Of a stretch of DNA of 64,000 nucleotides, positions 18,432-28,081 are shown one piece after another (positions within the stretch are counted from its first letter, which is position 1; the number at the start of each line of letters is the position of its first letter). Below the pieces are notes generated by a model that was given only the letters and a program-made list of their open reading frames with translations, ran no database searches and was not told the origin of the DNA. Location: the NCBI GenBank assembly GCA_019358835.1, contig JAHHIH010000010.1:124001-188000 (forward strand). The letters run 5' to 3'. The stretch is from Tildeniella torsiva UHER 1998/13D (GTDB lineage: Bacteria; Cyanobacteriota; Cyanobacteriia; Phormidesmidales; Phormidesmidaceae). A program made the position numbers and the translations under genes.

Positions 18432-20156
18432 CTAATAATAGTTGCCGACCTTGCGGTGGTGGATGGCGGTCTGTCCATCGGGGTCAGACACCTTGCCGTC
18501 GTGCACCGTGCAGTAGACAATCCAGTGGTCGCTGACCTCCATGCGGCTGGTGACTTCGCACTCCAAGTAGGCCAGGGCGTCGGCCAGCAGGGGCGAGCCA
18601 TTGGTGGCGGGGCGGGTGCGTACGCCACCAAAGCGATCGGCACCGGGGGCAAACCGCTTGAGAAAGTGCTTCATCAGGCCCAGGTGCTTGCCCTCTTCAA
18701 GAATGTTGAGCACGAAGCTGTCGCCCACCTGCATCAGCGACTCAATGGCGCGGTCTTTAGCGACGGCTACCGTAAAGCCCATGGGCTGAAAGCTGGCCTG
18801 GGCTACCCAGGAGGCCAGCATCGCGCTGGAAACCTCACCCTTTTGCGCGGTGATGATGTACAGCCCGCTGCTGATGCGGCCTAGGGCTTTCTCTAGGTCA
18901 ACATCGAGAGATTTGAGCTTCTTCAGCTTGACGGCCTGGGCGAGGCCCTGGCCGAGGTCAGTCCCGGCCTCTTCGCACGACTGGTAAACCCCTCCGGTGG
19001 GGGTGTCTTTAATGCGAATGGGCGCGAAGGCCTGGATCAGTTCCAAATCTTGAAACTTATTGGCGAGGGGATCCACAGGCTCGTCGTCACCGCCGTAGGA
19101 CTCGTACAGGCCAATGGTCTGCTTACCGTGCACCGCCGCCAGAATGGTGCCCAGGGTGGCTTGGGTTTCTTGGGCACCGACTCCAGAGGCGGGCGGCATG
19201 CCCACCACTAGCCCCTTGGCCCGGCCCACAAGTTCCGTCACCTCCTGGGGGTCGGCAGAGCGCATGTCCATCATTTCGACGGTGACGCCGGTTTTAGTAA
19301 TACCTCGGGCAATGGATTGTGAGATGCGATCGCTAAACCCGTAATCCGACACGTAGAACACCGCTACCAGGTCTTCGGCCTTTGTTTTCTCCTGGCTCCA
19401 GCGCTGGTAGCGCCCGGTGAGTTCTCCCACGTTGTAGCGCAGCAGGGGGCCGTGGCCCGTGGCCACCAGTTTCACCGGGGGCAGGGCGTCCATGCGCTTC
19501 ATGGCACCGAGCACTGACCGGGCGTTGGGGGCCATCAGGCACTCGTAGTAAAAGCGAAAATCGGGGGAAATTAGCTCCAGATTTTCGTCGTAAGGGGCAT
19601 CGCTGCAAAAATGCAGGCCAAAGGCGTCGCAGGTAAACAGCACGCCGGTTTTGTGGTCGTAGGTAAAGATGGTGTCGGGCCAGTGCAGGTTAGGGGCGCT
19701 GACAAATTCCAGGGTGTGGCCGTTGCCTAGTTCCAGTGTGTCGCCGTTCTTGACGATCAGCCGCTCAAAGGGGCGGTGCACCAGATCTTCAAGAAAGGCG
19801 ATCGCCACCTTAGCCCCCACCACCACCGCCTGGGGAGCCAGCTCTAGGACGTCGCGCACCAGACCGCTGTGGTCGGGCTCGGTGTGGCTAATCACCAGGT
19901 AGTCGATGGTTTTGGGGTCGATTTCGCCGGTTAGGGTTTTCAGGTACAGCTCCCGAAACTTGGCGTGAGAGGTATCGACCAGGGCAACTTTCTCGCCGCG
20001 AATGATGAAAGAGTTGTAGGTGGTGCCGTTTTGCAGGCCAAACTCAATGTCGAAGCGATCGCGATCCCAATCCAAAGAGCGAATGGTGGTGGTGTCGTCA
20101 GCCACCCCTTCGACCTGAACGGTGAGGCGTTTTTGCGCTGGTGCCGCTACAACCAT
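18432..20156 (-). CDS. Flavodiiron protein (diflavin flavoprotein), Flv3/Flv4 type
   Basis: 574 residues with the three-part cyanobacterial layout: beta-lactamase-like diiron domain (1-~280), flavodoxin-like FMN domain (~285-430) and C-terminal flavin reductase domain (~435-574). The diiron ligands of the H-x-E-x-D-H motif are intact (SHTEPDHSGLV), which fits Flv3 or Flv4 and not Flv1/Flv2, whose ligands are altered. The N-terminal TTIRSLDWDRDRFDIEFGLQ is typical of the family. These proteins pass electrons from photosystem I or the plastoquinone side to O2 (Mehler-like reaction) and protect against fluctuating light. No partner Flv1/Flv2 gene is next to it, which argues against the flv4-sll0218-flv2 operon. 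Confidence 0.93.
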   Translation of the reverse strand: MVVAAPAQKRLTVQVEGVADDTTTIRSLDWDRDRFDIEFGLQNGTTYNSFIIRGEKVALVDTSHAKFRELYLKTLTGEIDPKTIDYLVISHTEPDHSGLVRDVLELAPQAVVVGAKVAIAFLEDLVHRPFERLIVKNGDTLELGNGHTLEFVSAPNLHWPDTIFTYDHKTGVLFTCDAFGLHFCSDAPYDENLELISPDFRFYYECLMAPNARSVLGAMKRMDALPPVKLVATGHGPLLRYNVGELTGRYQRWSQEKTKAEDLVAVFYVSDYGFSDRISQSIARGITKTGVTVEMMDMRSADPQEVTELVGRAKGLVVGMPPASGVGAQETQATLGTILAAVHGKQTIGLYESYGGDDEPVDPLANKFQDLELIQAFAPIRIKDTPTGGVYQSCEEAGTDLGQGLAQAVKLKKLKSLDVDLEKALGRISSGLYIITAQKGEVSSAMLASWVAQASFQPMGFTVAVAKDRAIESLMQVGDSFVLNILEEGKHLGLMKHFLKRFAPGADRFGGVRTRPATNGSPLLADALAYLECEVTSRMEVSDHWIVYCTVHDGKVSDPDGQTAIHHRKVGNYY

Positions 20157-20858
20157 GGAGACCCTCCTGCAAAGTTTAGGGGCTGCTAACCCAGCTCGTA
20201 ACGCTGGTGTTTAGCAACTAAAACGTTTCTTAACTATGTGTATTCTCGCTTAAAACCGAGGGGCCGGGGGTTAAAATCCCTTATCGCTTTAATTGCGATC
20301 GGTAACCATTGGCAATCGGTAAGGGCGATCTTGATTACCCTAAAGTAACCCTACCAAGTCCTGGGCACCGCGCTGCCCGAACTGATTCAGCCTAGGGGAA
20401 TTACGGTTGGGCCTTGGGGGTGAATGCCCAGGTGGCTAAGCCAGACGGCGGGCCAGCGCGGCGGACGCTAACTCGGTCACAATATCCCCACTGAATCCAT
20501 GCCAATCCCTACCGGGGCTCTAGTGCTTGAGCCCACCGCCGATGGGGCAATAATGCTGCTGGTCGCCGCTGGCCGGGTACTCTGGCCCAGGTGAACACTG
20601 AGGGCTTAGCCCCGCTATCGCTGCAAGAGCATCTGCTGACTCGGGCGGCCATACCCTACCGCGCCCCCACCCTGAACGCAAGCGCCGCTGCCATTCGCCA
20701 GCGCCGCCAGCAGGAGCAGGCTGGGTCAGACCTAGTCCAACGTCGCGCTGGCGCAAGCGGTGGCTGCCCCCGCATGAAAAAACATCGCCAGCTCGATAGG
20801 CTATAGATTCCGAGACCCCGCTTCACGCTTAGTCGTCGCCATCCTTAAGGTTGTTGCT
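20157..20858. other. Intergenic region, 702 bp
   Basis: Holds the promoter of the flavodiiron gene and the leader of the HD-GYP regulator. The octamer ATCGGTAA occurs twice within about 25 bp near 20298-20325, a possible binding site. Short open frames exist at 20499-20591 and 20591-20806 but have no family likeness, no good ribosome site and poor composition, so I do not call genes there. Confidence 0.4.
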
Positions 20859-21881
20859 GTGCCCTACCGAAACCCTCTGCCGCCCCGCGTGCTTGTAGTC
20901 GATGACCACGCCCCCAGCCGCATGACCGCCGTAGCGCTGCTGTCGGTAGACGGCTATCAGGTAGAGCAGGCCCACTGTGGGCAGAGCGCCCTGAGCCGCG
21001 TGCTGCAGCACCAGCCCGACCTGATTTTGCTGGATGTGATGATGCCTGGCCTCGATGGGTTCGAGGTGTGTCGTCAGCTCAAAGAGAACGACGACACCCG
21101 GCTGATACCGGTGGTGTTTGTCACGGCGCTGGGCGATCGCGAGGCGCGCCTGCGGGGCATTGAAGCGGGCGGCGACGACTTTTTAACCAAGCCCTTCGAC
21201 CAGCTCGAACTCTCGGCCCGAGTCAAGTCGCTGATTCACCAAAAGCGCCTTAACGAAGATCTCGACCACGCCGAAAAAGTTTTGTTCTCCATTGCCCGCA
21301 CTATTGAGAGCCGTGACCCAAATACCGGGGATCACTGCGATCGCCTGGTTAGCCTCGGGCGCACCTTTGGCGAATACCTGGGGCTTTGCCCCACCAACAT
21401 TCGCGACCTAGCCTGGGCGGGCTACCTGCACGACATTGGCAAGGTGGGCATTCCCGATGCGGTGCTGCTCAAAACCGGCCCCCTTACAGTGGCCGAGCGC
21501 ACCATCATGGAGCAGCATGTCGCCATCGGTGAGACCATCTGCCGACCCTTGCGCACCATGCAGGGGGTGCTGCCCATCATTCGCCATCACCACGAGCGCT
21601 GGAACGGCAGCGGCTACCCCGATGGCCTATCCGGGACGGCGATTCCGCGACTGGCCCAGATTTTTCAACTAATCGACATTTTCGATGCCCTCTCCCACGA
21701 TCGCCCCTACAAACCCGCCTTCTCCATTGCAGAATCGCTCCGCATTATCCGCCAAGAGGTTGACCAGGGCTGGCGTGACCCAGCCCTGGTCGATCAGTTC
21801 GAGACCTTTATTTGCACCCGCCGAGCCGCCGATACAGCTCTGGATGTAGAGTTGGTCAGCCGCCCTGCTGAGCGTCCCTAG
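20859..21881 (+). CDS. Response regulator with HD-GYP domain
   Basis: 340 residues. Receiver domain (about 10-125) with phospho-acceptor Asp59 in LILLDVMMPG, the conserved Thr in VFVTAL and Lys111 in LTKPF. HD-GYP domain (about 135-325) with YLHDIGKVGIPD (HD at 191-192), the metal-binding IIRHHHERWNGSGYPDGL (GYP at 252-254) and IFDALSHDRPYK. All expected residues are present, so it should be an active c-di-GMP phosphodiesterase of the RpfG class, switched by phosphorylation. The start is GTG at 20859 with AAGG about 10 bases upstream. No cognate kinase is adjacent. Confidence 0.93.
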   Translation: MPYRNPLPPRVLVVDDHAPSRMTAVALLSVDGYQVEQAHCGQSALSRVLQHQPDLILLDVMMPGLDGFEVCRQLKENDDTRLIPVVFVTALGDREARLRGIEAGGDDFLTKPFDQLELSARVKSLIHQKRLNEDLDHAEKVLFSIARTIESRDPNTGDHCDRLVSLGRTFGEYLGLCPTNIRDLAWAGYLHDIGKVGIPDAVLLKTGPLTVAERTIMEQHVAIGETICRPLRTMQGVLPIIRHHHERWNGSGYPDGLSGTAIPRLAQIFQLIDIFDALSHDRPYKPAFSIAESLRIIRQEVDQGWRDPALVDQFETFICTRRAADTALDVELVSRPAERP

Positions 21882-22294
21882 CCTGCCCAGCAGTGGTATG
21901 CCTAACGGGCGATCGGTGAGACCTATTTAACAAAAACTATGGGTTTCGGCGGGCTATCCCTCATAAATCTTCAGTTATGTAGCGCGTTTGTCTTTTTTGG
22001 GAGACAAACCGCCCGTACATTGGTTTGGATATTCCTGATTACGCCACCTAAACTACGTTTGGGCTGCGATTCCTAAAGGGATCGCTTTGCGAATCGCCAG
22101 GGTGTTGACTGCAAAGCCCCAGCAAACTGCTTTTGAAACTGAGATTCAGCTAGCTCGCCCCAGCTAAGCGCTACTCAAGGTTGCCAGAGTGTGGCTATTT
22201 CTAGCCTGAAACTTGGTTTCTGGCCCAAACCGAGGCGATCGCCGCCAAGACTTTAGAGACTATGTTGGACGCACGTTAGGGGATTTTACACACC
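21882..22294. other. Intergenic region, 413 bp
   Basis: No gene seen. It contains an 8-bp inverted repeat, GTTTGTCT (21986-21993) and AGACAAAC (22002-22009), with a T-rich loop. It lies about 105 bp after the HD-GYP gene and could be its terminator or a regulator site. The rest has no structure I can name. Confidence 0.4.
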
Positions 22295-23089
22295 GTGGAT
22301 GCACCGCAGAAGCTGGCCTTTATTGTTCAATCTAATCGCCTGCAGGGGCTAATGTGGCAGGCATTGCTCAAGTCCCAAAAGCTGGCCGTCATTTTAGAAC
22401 CGGCTAAGAGCGACCTAGCCGACTGCATTAACCAGATTGCCAGTGCTGGGCTAACGCTGCCCGATGTCATTGTGCTAGACGCCGAAGCCTTAGAACTCAA
22501 CCCCTACGAGTTTTGCCGCTGGTGCCGTGCCACCTTTCCCTCCATGCAGATTTTTCTGACCCGCTGTCGTCAGCTTCACATCTCAGATACTGAGCGACGC
22601 TGGGCCAAGCAGCAGGGAGCTACCGACTTTCTCTGCGGGTTTGACCGCGACACGCTGATGAGCGGTGCTACCGATAACGTCAAGCGAATATTGACCAGTC
22701 TCGACTACCCCTTTCTCAACGAGAAGGCGCTGCTTACGGTGCTGCTGAATATTCGTCGTCAGCTGGGCTCCACCCAGGCCGCTGGAGCCATGGTCGTTCG
22801 CCCAGAGCGCACCAAGGGCGCTGGGCTATCTCTAGCCAGCGCTCAGACTTCGCCAGAGTCGCCAACCAGCCCCGGTAGCCAGCCGGTCGTCCCCGATCCC
22901 TTGAACGATGTTGACTGGGTGACGTCTGGGCTCCGGGCTCTAAGCAATGGAATGGCTCGCAAGGCGGCTAAGGAGTCCTTTACACCCCCGCCAGCGGTTA
23001 AGTCGAGCGCATTACCCAAGCCGGTGCCTGTCGATGAGAAACTGGCCGACGGTACTGCCGTACGCCGCTACCGGGGAGTGGTTTACTAG
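22295..23089 (+). CDS. Receiver-like hypothetical protein
   Basis: 264 residues, start GTG. The first ~125 residues resemble a receiver domain: a beta strand KLAFIVQSNRLQGLMW, then DVIVLDAEALELNPYEFCRWCR (strand 3, Asp in VLDAE) and a strand MQIFLTRC. The usual acidic pocket at the N terminus and the Lys of strand 5 are missing, so it is probably a pseudo-receiver that is not phosphorylated in the standard way. Residues ~125-165 form a helical segment (DYPFLNEKALLTVLLNIRRQLG). The rest is a low-complexity, Pro/Ser-rich linker ending in a short conserved-looking RRYRGVVY. Function unknown. Confidence 0.7.
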   Translation: MDAPQKLAFIVQSNRLQGLMWQALLKSQKLAVILEPAKSDLADCINQIASAGLTLPDVIVLDAEALELNPYEFCRWCRATFPSMQIFLTRCRQLHISDTERRWAKQQGATDFLCGFDRDTLMSGATDNVKRILTSLDYPFLNEKALLTVLLNIRRQLGSTQAAGAMVVRPERTKGAGLSLASAQTSPESPTSPGSQPVVPDPLNDVDWVTSGLRALSNGMARKAAKESFTPPPAVKSSALPKPVPVDEKLADGTAVRRYRGVVY

Positions 23090-23125
23090 CGCTAGCTAGT
23101 TTAACTAACGTCAATAGGTAACAAA

Positions 23126-23153
23126 CCGGCAGGAATTTAGTAATTCCTGCCGG
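23126..23153. terminator. Bidirectional hairpin between convergent genes
   Basis: A perfect 12-bp stem, CCGGCAGGAATT and AATTCCTGCCGG, with loop TAGT. It lies 37 bp after the plus-strand gene and 25 bp before the end of topA. T-rich stretches flank it on both sides, so it can serve both convergent genes. Confidence 0.85.
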
Positions 23154-23177
23154 CTTTAGCTTTCTTAATCGCCCTGA

Positions 23178-25946
23178 CTAGCCGTCGGCTTCGGGAGTGG
23201 GGTCGGCTTTTTTAGCGGCAGATTTAGTGGGCGATCGCTTGCTTGTGGTCTTAGTTGTTTTTGAGGCTGCGGCCTTCTTCGTGCCCGTAGACGACTTGGC
23301 CGTAGTAGTTTTGGTCGTCTTCTTAGCACCGCTAGCTTTACTGGCTGCCGCCGTCTTAGTGGTACGCGAGGTGGTCGATTTGGCTTTGCCGCCCTTCCCT
23401 TTTTTGGTCGAGGCCTTGGCGTTGATCCAGCTGAGGGCCTCCTCTAGGGTCACGGCATCGACCTCGACGCCTTCGGGCACCGAGGCATTGACCTTGCCGT
23501 GCTTGACGTAGAGACCGTAGGGGCCGTTAAACACCGCCACCTGCTCATTGTCGTCGGGGTGGGCACCCAGTTCTTTGAGCGGATCGACCTTCTTGCGACC
23601 GCGTCCGGCCTTGGGCTGGGCCAGCAGTTCCAGAGCCCGCTCCAGGGTGACGGTAAGCACATCGTCATCGCCCTTAATCGAGCGATAGTCGCGCCCCTCT
23701 TTGCCCTGATCGTGGACGATGTAGGGGCCAAAGCGGCCCTGCCCGGCCTTGATGGACTTGCCCGTTTCTGGGTGGGCACCTAGGTTACGGGGAAGCTGCA
23801 GCAGCCCCACCGCCATTTCTAGGGTAACGGCCTCGGGCTGGGTGCCCTTGGGCAAGGATGCTCGTTTGGGGTTGGGGTTGTCGTCGGTGGGTTCGCCGAG
23901 CTGCACATAGGGGCCGTAGGGGCCAATGCGCAGAAAGATTGGTTCCCCGGTATCGGGATGCAGGCCTACTTTGTCAGGGCCTTCGACCTTCTGCTTGATG
24001 ATGCGCTCAATCTGCTCGCCATCAAGGTCGGCGGGGGGCACATCAGCGGGGATAGAGGCTTTAACCGACTCTTCGCCCGTGCCAATTTCGACGTAGGGGC
24101 CGTAGCGGCCAATGCGGATTTTGGCGTCGAGATCGGCGAGCAGCACCGTGCGGGCGGCGGTGGGATCAATTTGGGTTTCACGCTCCTGCACCATGGTCTC
24201 TAGACCCTTGTCCCCGGAGTAAAACGCCTTGAGGTAGGGCAGCCATTCGACTTCGCCGGTGGAGATGTCGTCGAGGGTCTGCTCCATGCGGGCGGTAAAG
24301 TGCACATCCACCAGGTCGGGGAAGTTTTGCTCTAGCAGCTCGGTTACGGCAAAGGCCGTGAAGGTGGGGATCAGGCTGTTGTTGACCAGGTTGACATAGC
24401 CGCGATCGATGATCGTGCTGATGACGGTGGCGTAGGTGCTGGGGCGGCCAATGCCTTCGCTCTCTAGGGTTTTGACCAGGGTGGCCTCGGTGTAGCGGGC
24501 GGGGGGCTGGGTTTCGTGACCGATCGCATCCAAATCCGTGCAGTCCAGGGCGTCACCGATGGCCAGGGTCGGCAGCAGCACCTCCTGATCTTCGATCGCC
24601 GCATCGGGATCGTCAGAGCCTTCCACGTAGGCTCGAAAGAAGCCAGGGAAGTCAATACGCTTGCCAGTGGCGCGGAAGAGGGCGTTTTCGACCTCAATGG
24701 AGGCGGTGATGTTGGTTTGACGGGCCTCAGCCATCTGGCTGGCGACGGTGCGCTTCCAGATCAAGTCGTAGAGGGAGGCTTCGCGGCCAGTCAAACCGGT
24801 TTCTTTGGGGGTTCTAAAGGTGCTGCCAGCGGGGCGAATGGCCTCGTGGGCCTCCTGGGCACCCTTCGATTTGGTGGCGTACTGGCGGGGTTTGGGGCTG
24901 AGATAGTCGGTGCCGTACTTAGTTGTGACACAGGCGCGGGCGGCGGCGATCGCCTGCTCCGACAGGTGCACCGAGTCGGTACGCATGTAGGTGATGTAGC
25001 CCTGCTCGTAGAGGTTTTGGGCCACTCGCATGGTGTCGCGGGCCGAGAGCCTGAGCTTGCGGTTGGCCTCCTGCTGGAGCGTAGAGGTGGTAAACGGCGG
25101 GGCAGGCTTGCGGTTGTTGGGCCGCTCTTCCAGGTTGCTGACGGTCCACAGACCTGACTGGAGGCGGGTTTGCAGCTCGCGGGCCTGGGTTTCGTCGAGT
25201 AGCACCACGTCGCGGCCTTCGGCCACTCGACCGGTGGCCTCGTCAAAGTCACTGCCGTTAGCCAGGCGGGTGCCGCCCAGGGAGTAAAGCTTGGCCTCAA
25301 AAGCGTTCTTATCCTTGAGCAGGCTGGCCTTGAGATCCCAGTAGGAGCCTCGGCGGAAGGCGCGGCGCTCTTGCTCGCGCTTGACCACCACCTTGACCGC
25401 CACCGACTGCACCCGACCGGCGGACAGGCCACCGGCAATTTTCTTCCACAGCAGGGGCGAGAGGGTGTAGCCCACTAGGCGATCGAGGATGCGGCGGGTC
25501 TCCTGGGCGTGCACTAACTGGCTGTCGATGTCGCGGCAGTTGTTGAGGGAGGCCTGAATCGCCTCCTGGGTAATTTCGTGGAACACCATGCGCCGGGTGG
25601 GCACCTTGGGATTTAGCACCTGGAGTAGGTGCCAGCTGATGCTTTCGCCCTCGCGGTCTTCGTCAGTGGCCAGCAGCAGTTCGTCAGCGTTCTTGAGGGC
25701 GTCTTTGAGGGTTTTGACCACCTTTTTCTTGTCGCTGGGCACGATGTATAGTGGCGCAAAGTCATCCTCGGGATTTACCCCAAGCTGGGCCCACTTCTCG
25801 CCCTTGACGTTGGCGGGAATCTCGCTGGCCGATCGCGGCAGGTCGCGCACGTGCCCCATAGACGCCTCAACCCGGTACCCCGACGGCAGGTAGTTGCGAA
25901 TCGTTTTAGCCTTGGTAGGAGACTCGACAATAACAAGGGTTGACAT
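23178..25946 (-). CDS. topA: DNA topoisomerase I
   Basis: Type IA topoisomerase of 922 residues that relaxes negative supercoils. The Toprim domain starts [13 protein letters not shown] and has [11 protein letters not shown] (acidic residues at 95-99), [17 protein letters not shown] follows, and the active-site Tyr320 is in [14 protein letters not shown]. After ~residue 600 come TopA C-terminal repeats of the cyanobacterial type ([53 protein letters not shown]) in place of Cys zinc fingers. The last ~75 residues are a Lys/Thr/Ala-rich basic tail, probably for DNA contact. Start ATG at 25946. Confidence 0.96.
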   Translation of the reverse strand: MSTLVIVESPTKAKTIRNYLPSGYRVEASMGHVRDLPRSASEIPANVKGEKWAQLGVNPEDDFAPLYIVPSDKKKVVKTLKDALKNADELLLATDEDREGESISWHLLQVLNPKVPTRRMVFHEITQEAIQASLNNCRDIDSQLVHAQETRRILDRLVGYTLSPLLWKKIAGGLSAGRVQSVAVKVVVKREQERRAFRRGSYWDLKASLLKDKNAFEAKLYSLGGTRLANGSDFDEATGRVAEGRDVVLLDETQARELQTRLQSGLWTVSNLEERPNNRKPAPPFTTSTLQQEANRKLRLSARDTMRVAQNLYEQGYITYMRTDSVHLSEQAIAAARACVTTKYGTDYLSPKPRQYATKSKGAQEAHEAIRPAGSTFRTPKETGLTGREASLYDLIWKRTVASQMAEARQTNITASIEVENALFRATGKRIDFPGFFRAYVEGSDDPDAAIEDQEVLLPTLAIGDALDCTDLDAIGHETQPPARYTEATLVKTLESEGIGRPSTYATVISTIIDRGYVNLVNNSLIPTFTAFAVTELLEQNFPDLVDVHFTARMEQTLDDISTGEVEWLPYLKAFYSGDKGLETMVQERETQIDPTAARTVLLADLDAKIRIGRYGPYVEIGTGEESVKASIPADVPPADLDGEQIERIIKQKVEGPDKVGLHPDTGEPIFLRIGPYGPYVQLGEPTDDNPNPKRASLPKGTQPEAVTLEMAVGLLQLPRNLGAHPETGKSIKAGQGRFGPYIVHDQGKEGRDYRSIKGDDDVLTVTLERALELLAQPKAGRGRKKVDPLKELGAHPDDNEQVAVFNGPYGLYVKHGKVNASVPEGVEVDAVTLEEALSWINAKASTKKGKGGKAKSTTSRTTKTAAASKASGAKKTTKTTTAKSSTGTKKAAASKTTKTTSKRSPTKSAAKKADPTPEADG

Positions 25947-26438
25947 AGGGCTGCTGGCGCTTCGGTGGTAATCGTTAGCAATCGCGGACGGGCTCGGTGA
26001 CCTACAGCTTTATAGCGGGTTTTGGCAAACCCATCTATATAATTTGCGGCGCAGGTGTGAGGCCAGATGATCAACACTGTACTGCACACCTACCGAACTG
26101 CTGGTGCCTTTAACCATGAAAACTTAACCATTGGACGCTTTAGGTCGGGTCTAGGGTTGAGTGGATCGGCTATAAGCTACATAAATAGATCATTCCGCTG
26201 GCGATCGTCCAGCCCCCACCCAAGGCAAGGTCTAAGGGGAACTCGCGGGCAAAGTTCTCTGGTCGGAGCGCTGCGATCGCGCTACCATCGGCCCAGGGTG
26301 TGCCATCAATTCTTCCCAATCTGGGCGGAATTGGGCAATAGGCGATCGCCCGCAGCGGGTAATCATTGAGTCCTAGCCCCTGGTCACCGCACGGTTGACC
26401 TGGTACGGTTAAAAATAATTTCGCGGGAAAAAGAACCC
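25947..26438. other. Intergenic region, 492 bp, divergent topA/ndhB
   Basis: Carries the promoters of both genes. A perfect TATAAT at 26038-26043 faces ndhB and would give a leader of nearly 390 bases, but a -35 box at standard spacing is missing. A short inverted repeat GGGTTT-TGGC-AAACCC sits just before it (about 26017-26032). No credible coding frame. Confidence 0.4.
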
Positions 26439-27992
26439 ATGGATCTCGTCAACCTCGGGGCACAGCTCAACGCTGCCACTATCTGGCCAGAGGCCGTTCT
26501 GCTGGTCACGATTTTGGTGATTTTGGTCGGCGATCTGATCCAGGGTCGTTCGTCCTCTGCCTGGACGCCCTACGCGGCCATAGTCGGGGGCTTAGGAGCC
26601 ACCGCAGCCCTGGTGATGCAGTGGTCGATGGCCAACCCCATTGGGTTCATGGGAGCCTTCAACGCCGACGACTTGAGCATTGTGTTTCGCGGCATTATCG
26701 CCCTGTCGGCGGTGGTGACGGTGCCGATGGCGATTCGCTACGTCGAGCAGTCGGGCACCTCCCTGGCCGAGTTTCTGGTGATTTTGCTCACCGCAACCCT
26801 AGGAGGCATGTTTCTCTCGGGAGCCAGCGAGCTGGTGATGATCTTTGTCGCCCTAGAGACCCTCAGTATTTCGTCGTACCTGCTGACCGGCTACATGAAG
26901 CGCGATCCCCGCTCGAACGAGGCGGCGCTCAAGTACCTGCTGATTGGGGCGGCCAGCTCGGCAATTTTCCTCTACGGCTCATCGCTTCTGTACGGCTTGT
27001 CGGGGGGGGAGACGCGGTTGAGCGCGATCGCCACCAGCATCGTCAGCGACGGCACCCAGGCTCCCATCGGTCTCGTGGTTGCCCTGGTATTTGTGATCGC
27101 CGGTATTGCCTTCAAAATTGCCGCCGTGCCCTTCCACCAGTGGACTCCCGACGTGTACGAGGGCTCTCCCACCCCGGTGGTAGCGTTTCTTTCCGTCGGG
27201 TCTAAAACTGCTGGCTTTGCCCTGGCCATTCGCCTGCTGGTTACCGCCTTTCCGCTGGTGTCGGAGCAGTGGCACTTTGTCTTTACCGCCCTGGCGATTC
27301 TCAGTATGGTGCTGGGCAATGTGGTGGCCCTGGCGCAAACCAGCATGAAGCGCCTGCTGGCCTACTCCTCCATTGGCCAGGCAGGATTCCTGATGATTGG
27401 TCTGGTGGTGGGCTCCGATGCTGGCTATGCCAGCATGCTCTACTACCTGTTCATCTACCTGTTCATGAACCTGGGTGGTTTTACCTGCGTGATTTTGTTC
27501 TCGCTGCGCACCGGCACCGACCAGATCAGCGAGTACGCCGGGCTGTACCAAAAAGACCCGCTGCTCACCCTGGGCCTCAGCATTTGCCTGCTCTCCCTGG
27601 GGGGTATTCCGCCCATGGCGGGTTTCTTTGGCAAAATCTACATCTTCTGGGCGGGCTGGCAGGCCGGGGCTTACGGTCTGGTGCTAGTGGGCCTAGTCAC
27701 CAGCGTGATCTCAATCTACTACTACATCCGCGTCATCAAGATGATGGTTGTCAAAGAACCCCAGGAAATGTCTGACGTCGTGAAGAACTACCCTGCGATT
27801 CGCTGGGATCTGCCCGGTCTGCGCCCCATGCAGGTGAGTCTGATTTTGGCCGTAGTGGCCACATCTTTGGCAGGAATTTTGTCGAACCCCCTGTTTACCA
27901 TCGCCAACAACGCCGTCACCCAGACCCCCATGCTACAAACCCCTGGTGCTCAGGTAGCTGTCACCCCGATCGCCACCACTGTCCAGAATTAA
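26439..27992 (+). CDS. ndhB: NAD(P)H-quinone oxidoreductase subunit 2
   Basis: Membrane subunit of the NDH-1 complex (photosynthetic complex I), 517 residues with about 14 transmembrane helices and the antiporter-like proton channel. Typical stretches are [21 protein letters not shown] (Glu in TM5), the Lys-bearing [17 protein letters not shown] and [18 protein letters not shown], and [18 protein letters not shown]. It takes part in respiration, cyclic electron flow and CO2 uptake in all NDH-1 forms. It stands alone, as usual for cyanobacterial ndhB. Start ATG at 26439; a hairpin follows at 28034-28073. Confidence 0.97.
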   Translation: MDLVNLGAQLNAATIWPEAVLLVTILVILVGDLIQGRSSSAWTPYAAIVGGLGATAALVMQWSMANPIGFMGAFNADDLSIVFRGIIALSAVVTVPMAIRYVEQSGTSLAEFLVILLTATLGGMFLSGASELVMIFVALETLSISSYLLTGYMKRDPRSNEAALKYLLIGAASSAIFLYGSSLLYGLSGGETRLSAIATSIVSDGTQAPIGLVVALVFVIAGIAFKIAAVPFHQWTPDVYEGSPTPVVAFLSVGSKTAGFALAIRLLVTAFPLVSEQWHFVFTALAILSMVLGNVVALAQTSMKRLLAYSSIGQAGFLMIGLVVGSDAGYASMLYYLFIYLFMNLGGFTCVILFSLRTGTDQISEYAGLYQKDPLLTLGLSICLLSLGGIPPMAGFFGKIYIFWAGWQAGAYGLVLVGLVTSVISIYYYIRVIKMMVVKEPQEMSDVVKNYPAIRWDLPGLRPMQVSLILAVVATSLAGILSNPLFTIANNAVTQTPMLQTPGAQVAVTPIATTVQN

Positions 27993-28033
27993 GTTGCTCC
28001 GGAAATGTGCTGTAGCCATTTTGGTTCGGATAT

Positions 28034-28073
28034 TGGGAAGCTCTGAAGGCGTCTTAGCGTCTAGAGCTTCCCA
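28034..28073. terminator. Hairpin between ndhB and the GAF protein gene
   Basis: TGGGAAGCTCT (28034-28044) and AGAGCTTCCCA (28063-28073) are a perfect 11-bp inverted repeat with an 18-base loop. It lies between two convergent genes, 42 bp after ndhB and 9 bp past the other stop. No long T run, so a bidirectional terminator is likely but not certain. Confidence 0.65.
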
Positions 28074-28081
28074 TACAGTCC

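Noticed and set aside
20499-20806. Short open frames upstream of the HD-GYP gene
   Set aside because: No ribosome site, no likeness to known proteins; at best a degraded fragment.
24516-25157. Open frame of 213 codons antisense to topA
   Set aside because: Shadow of a conserved gene with no protein features.
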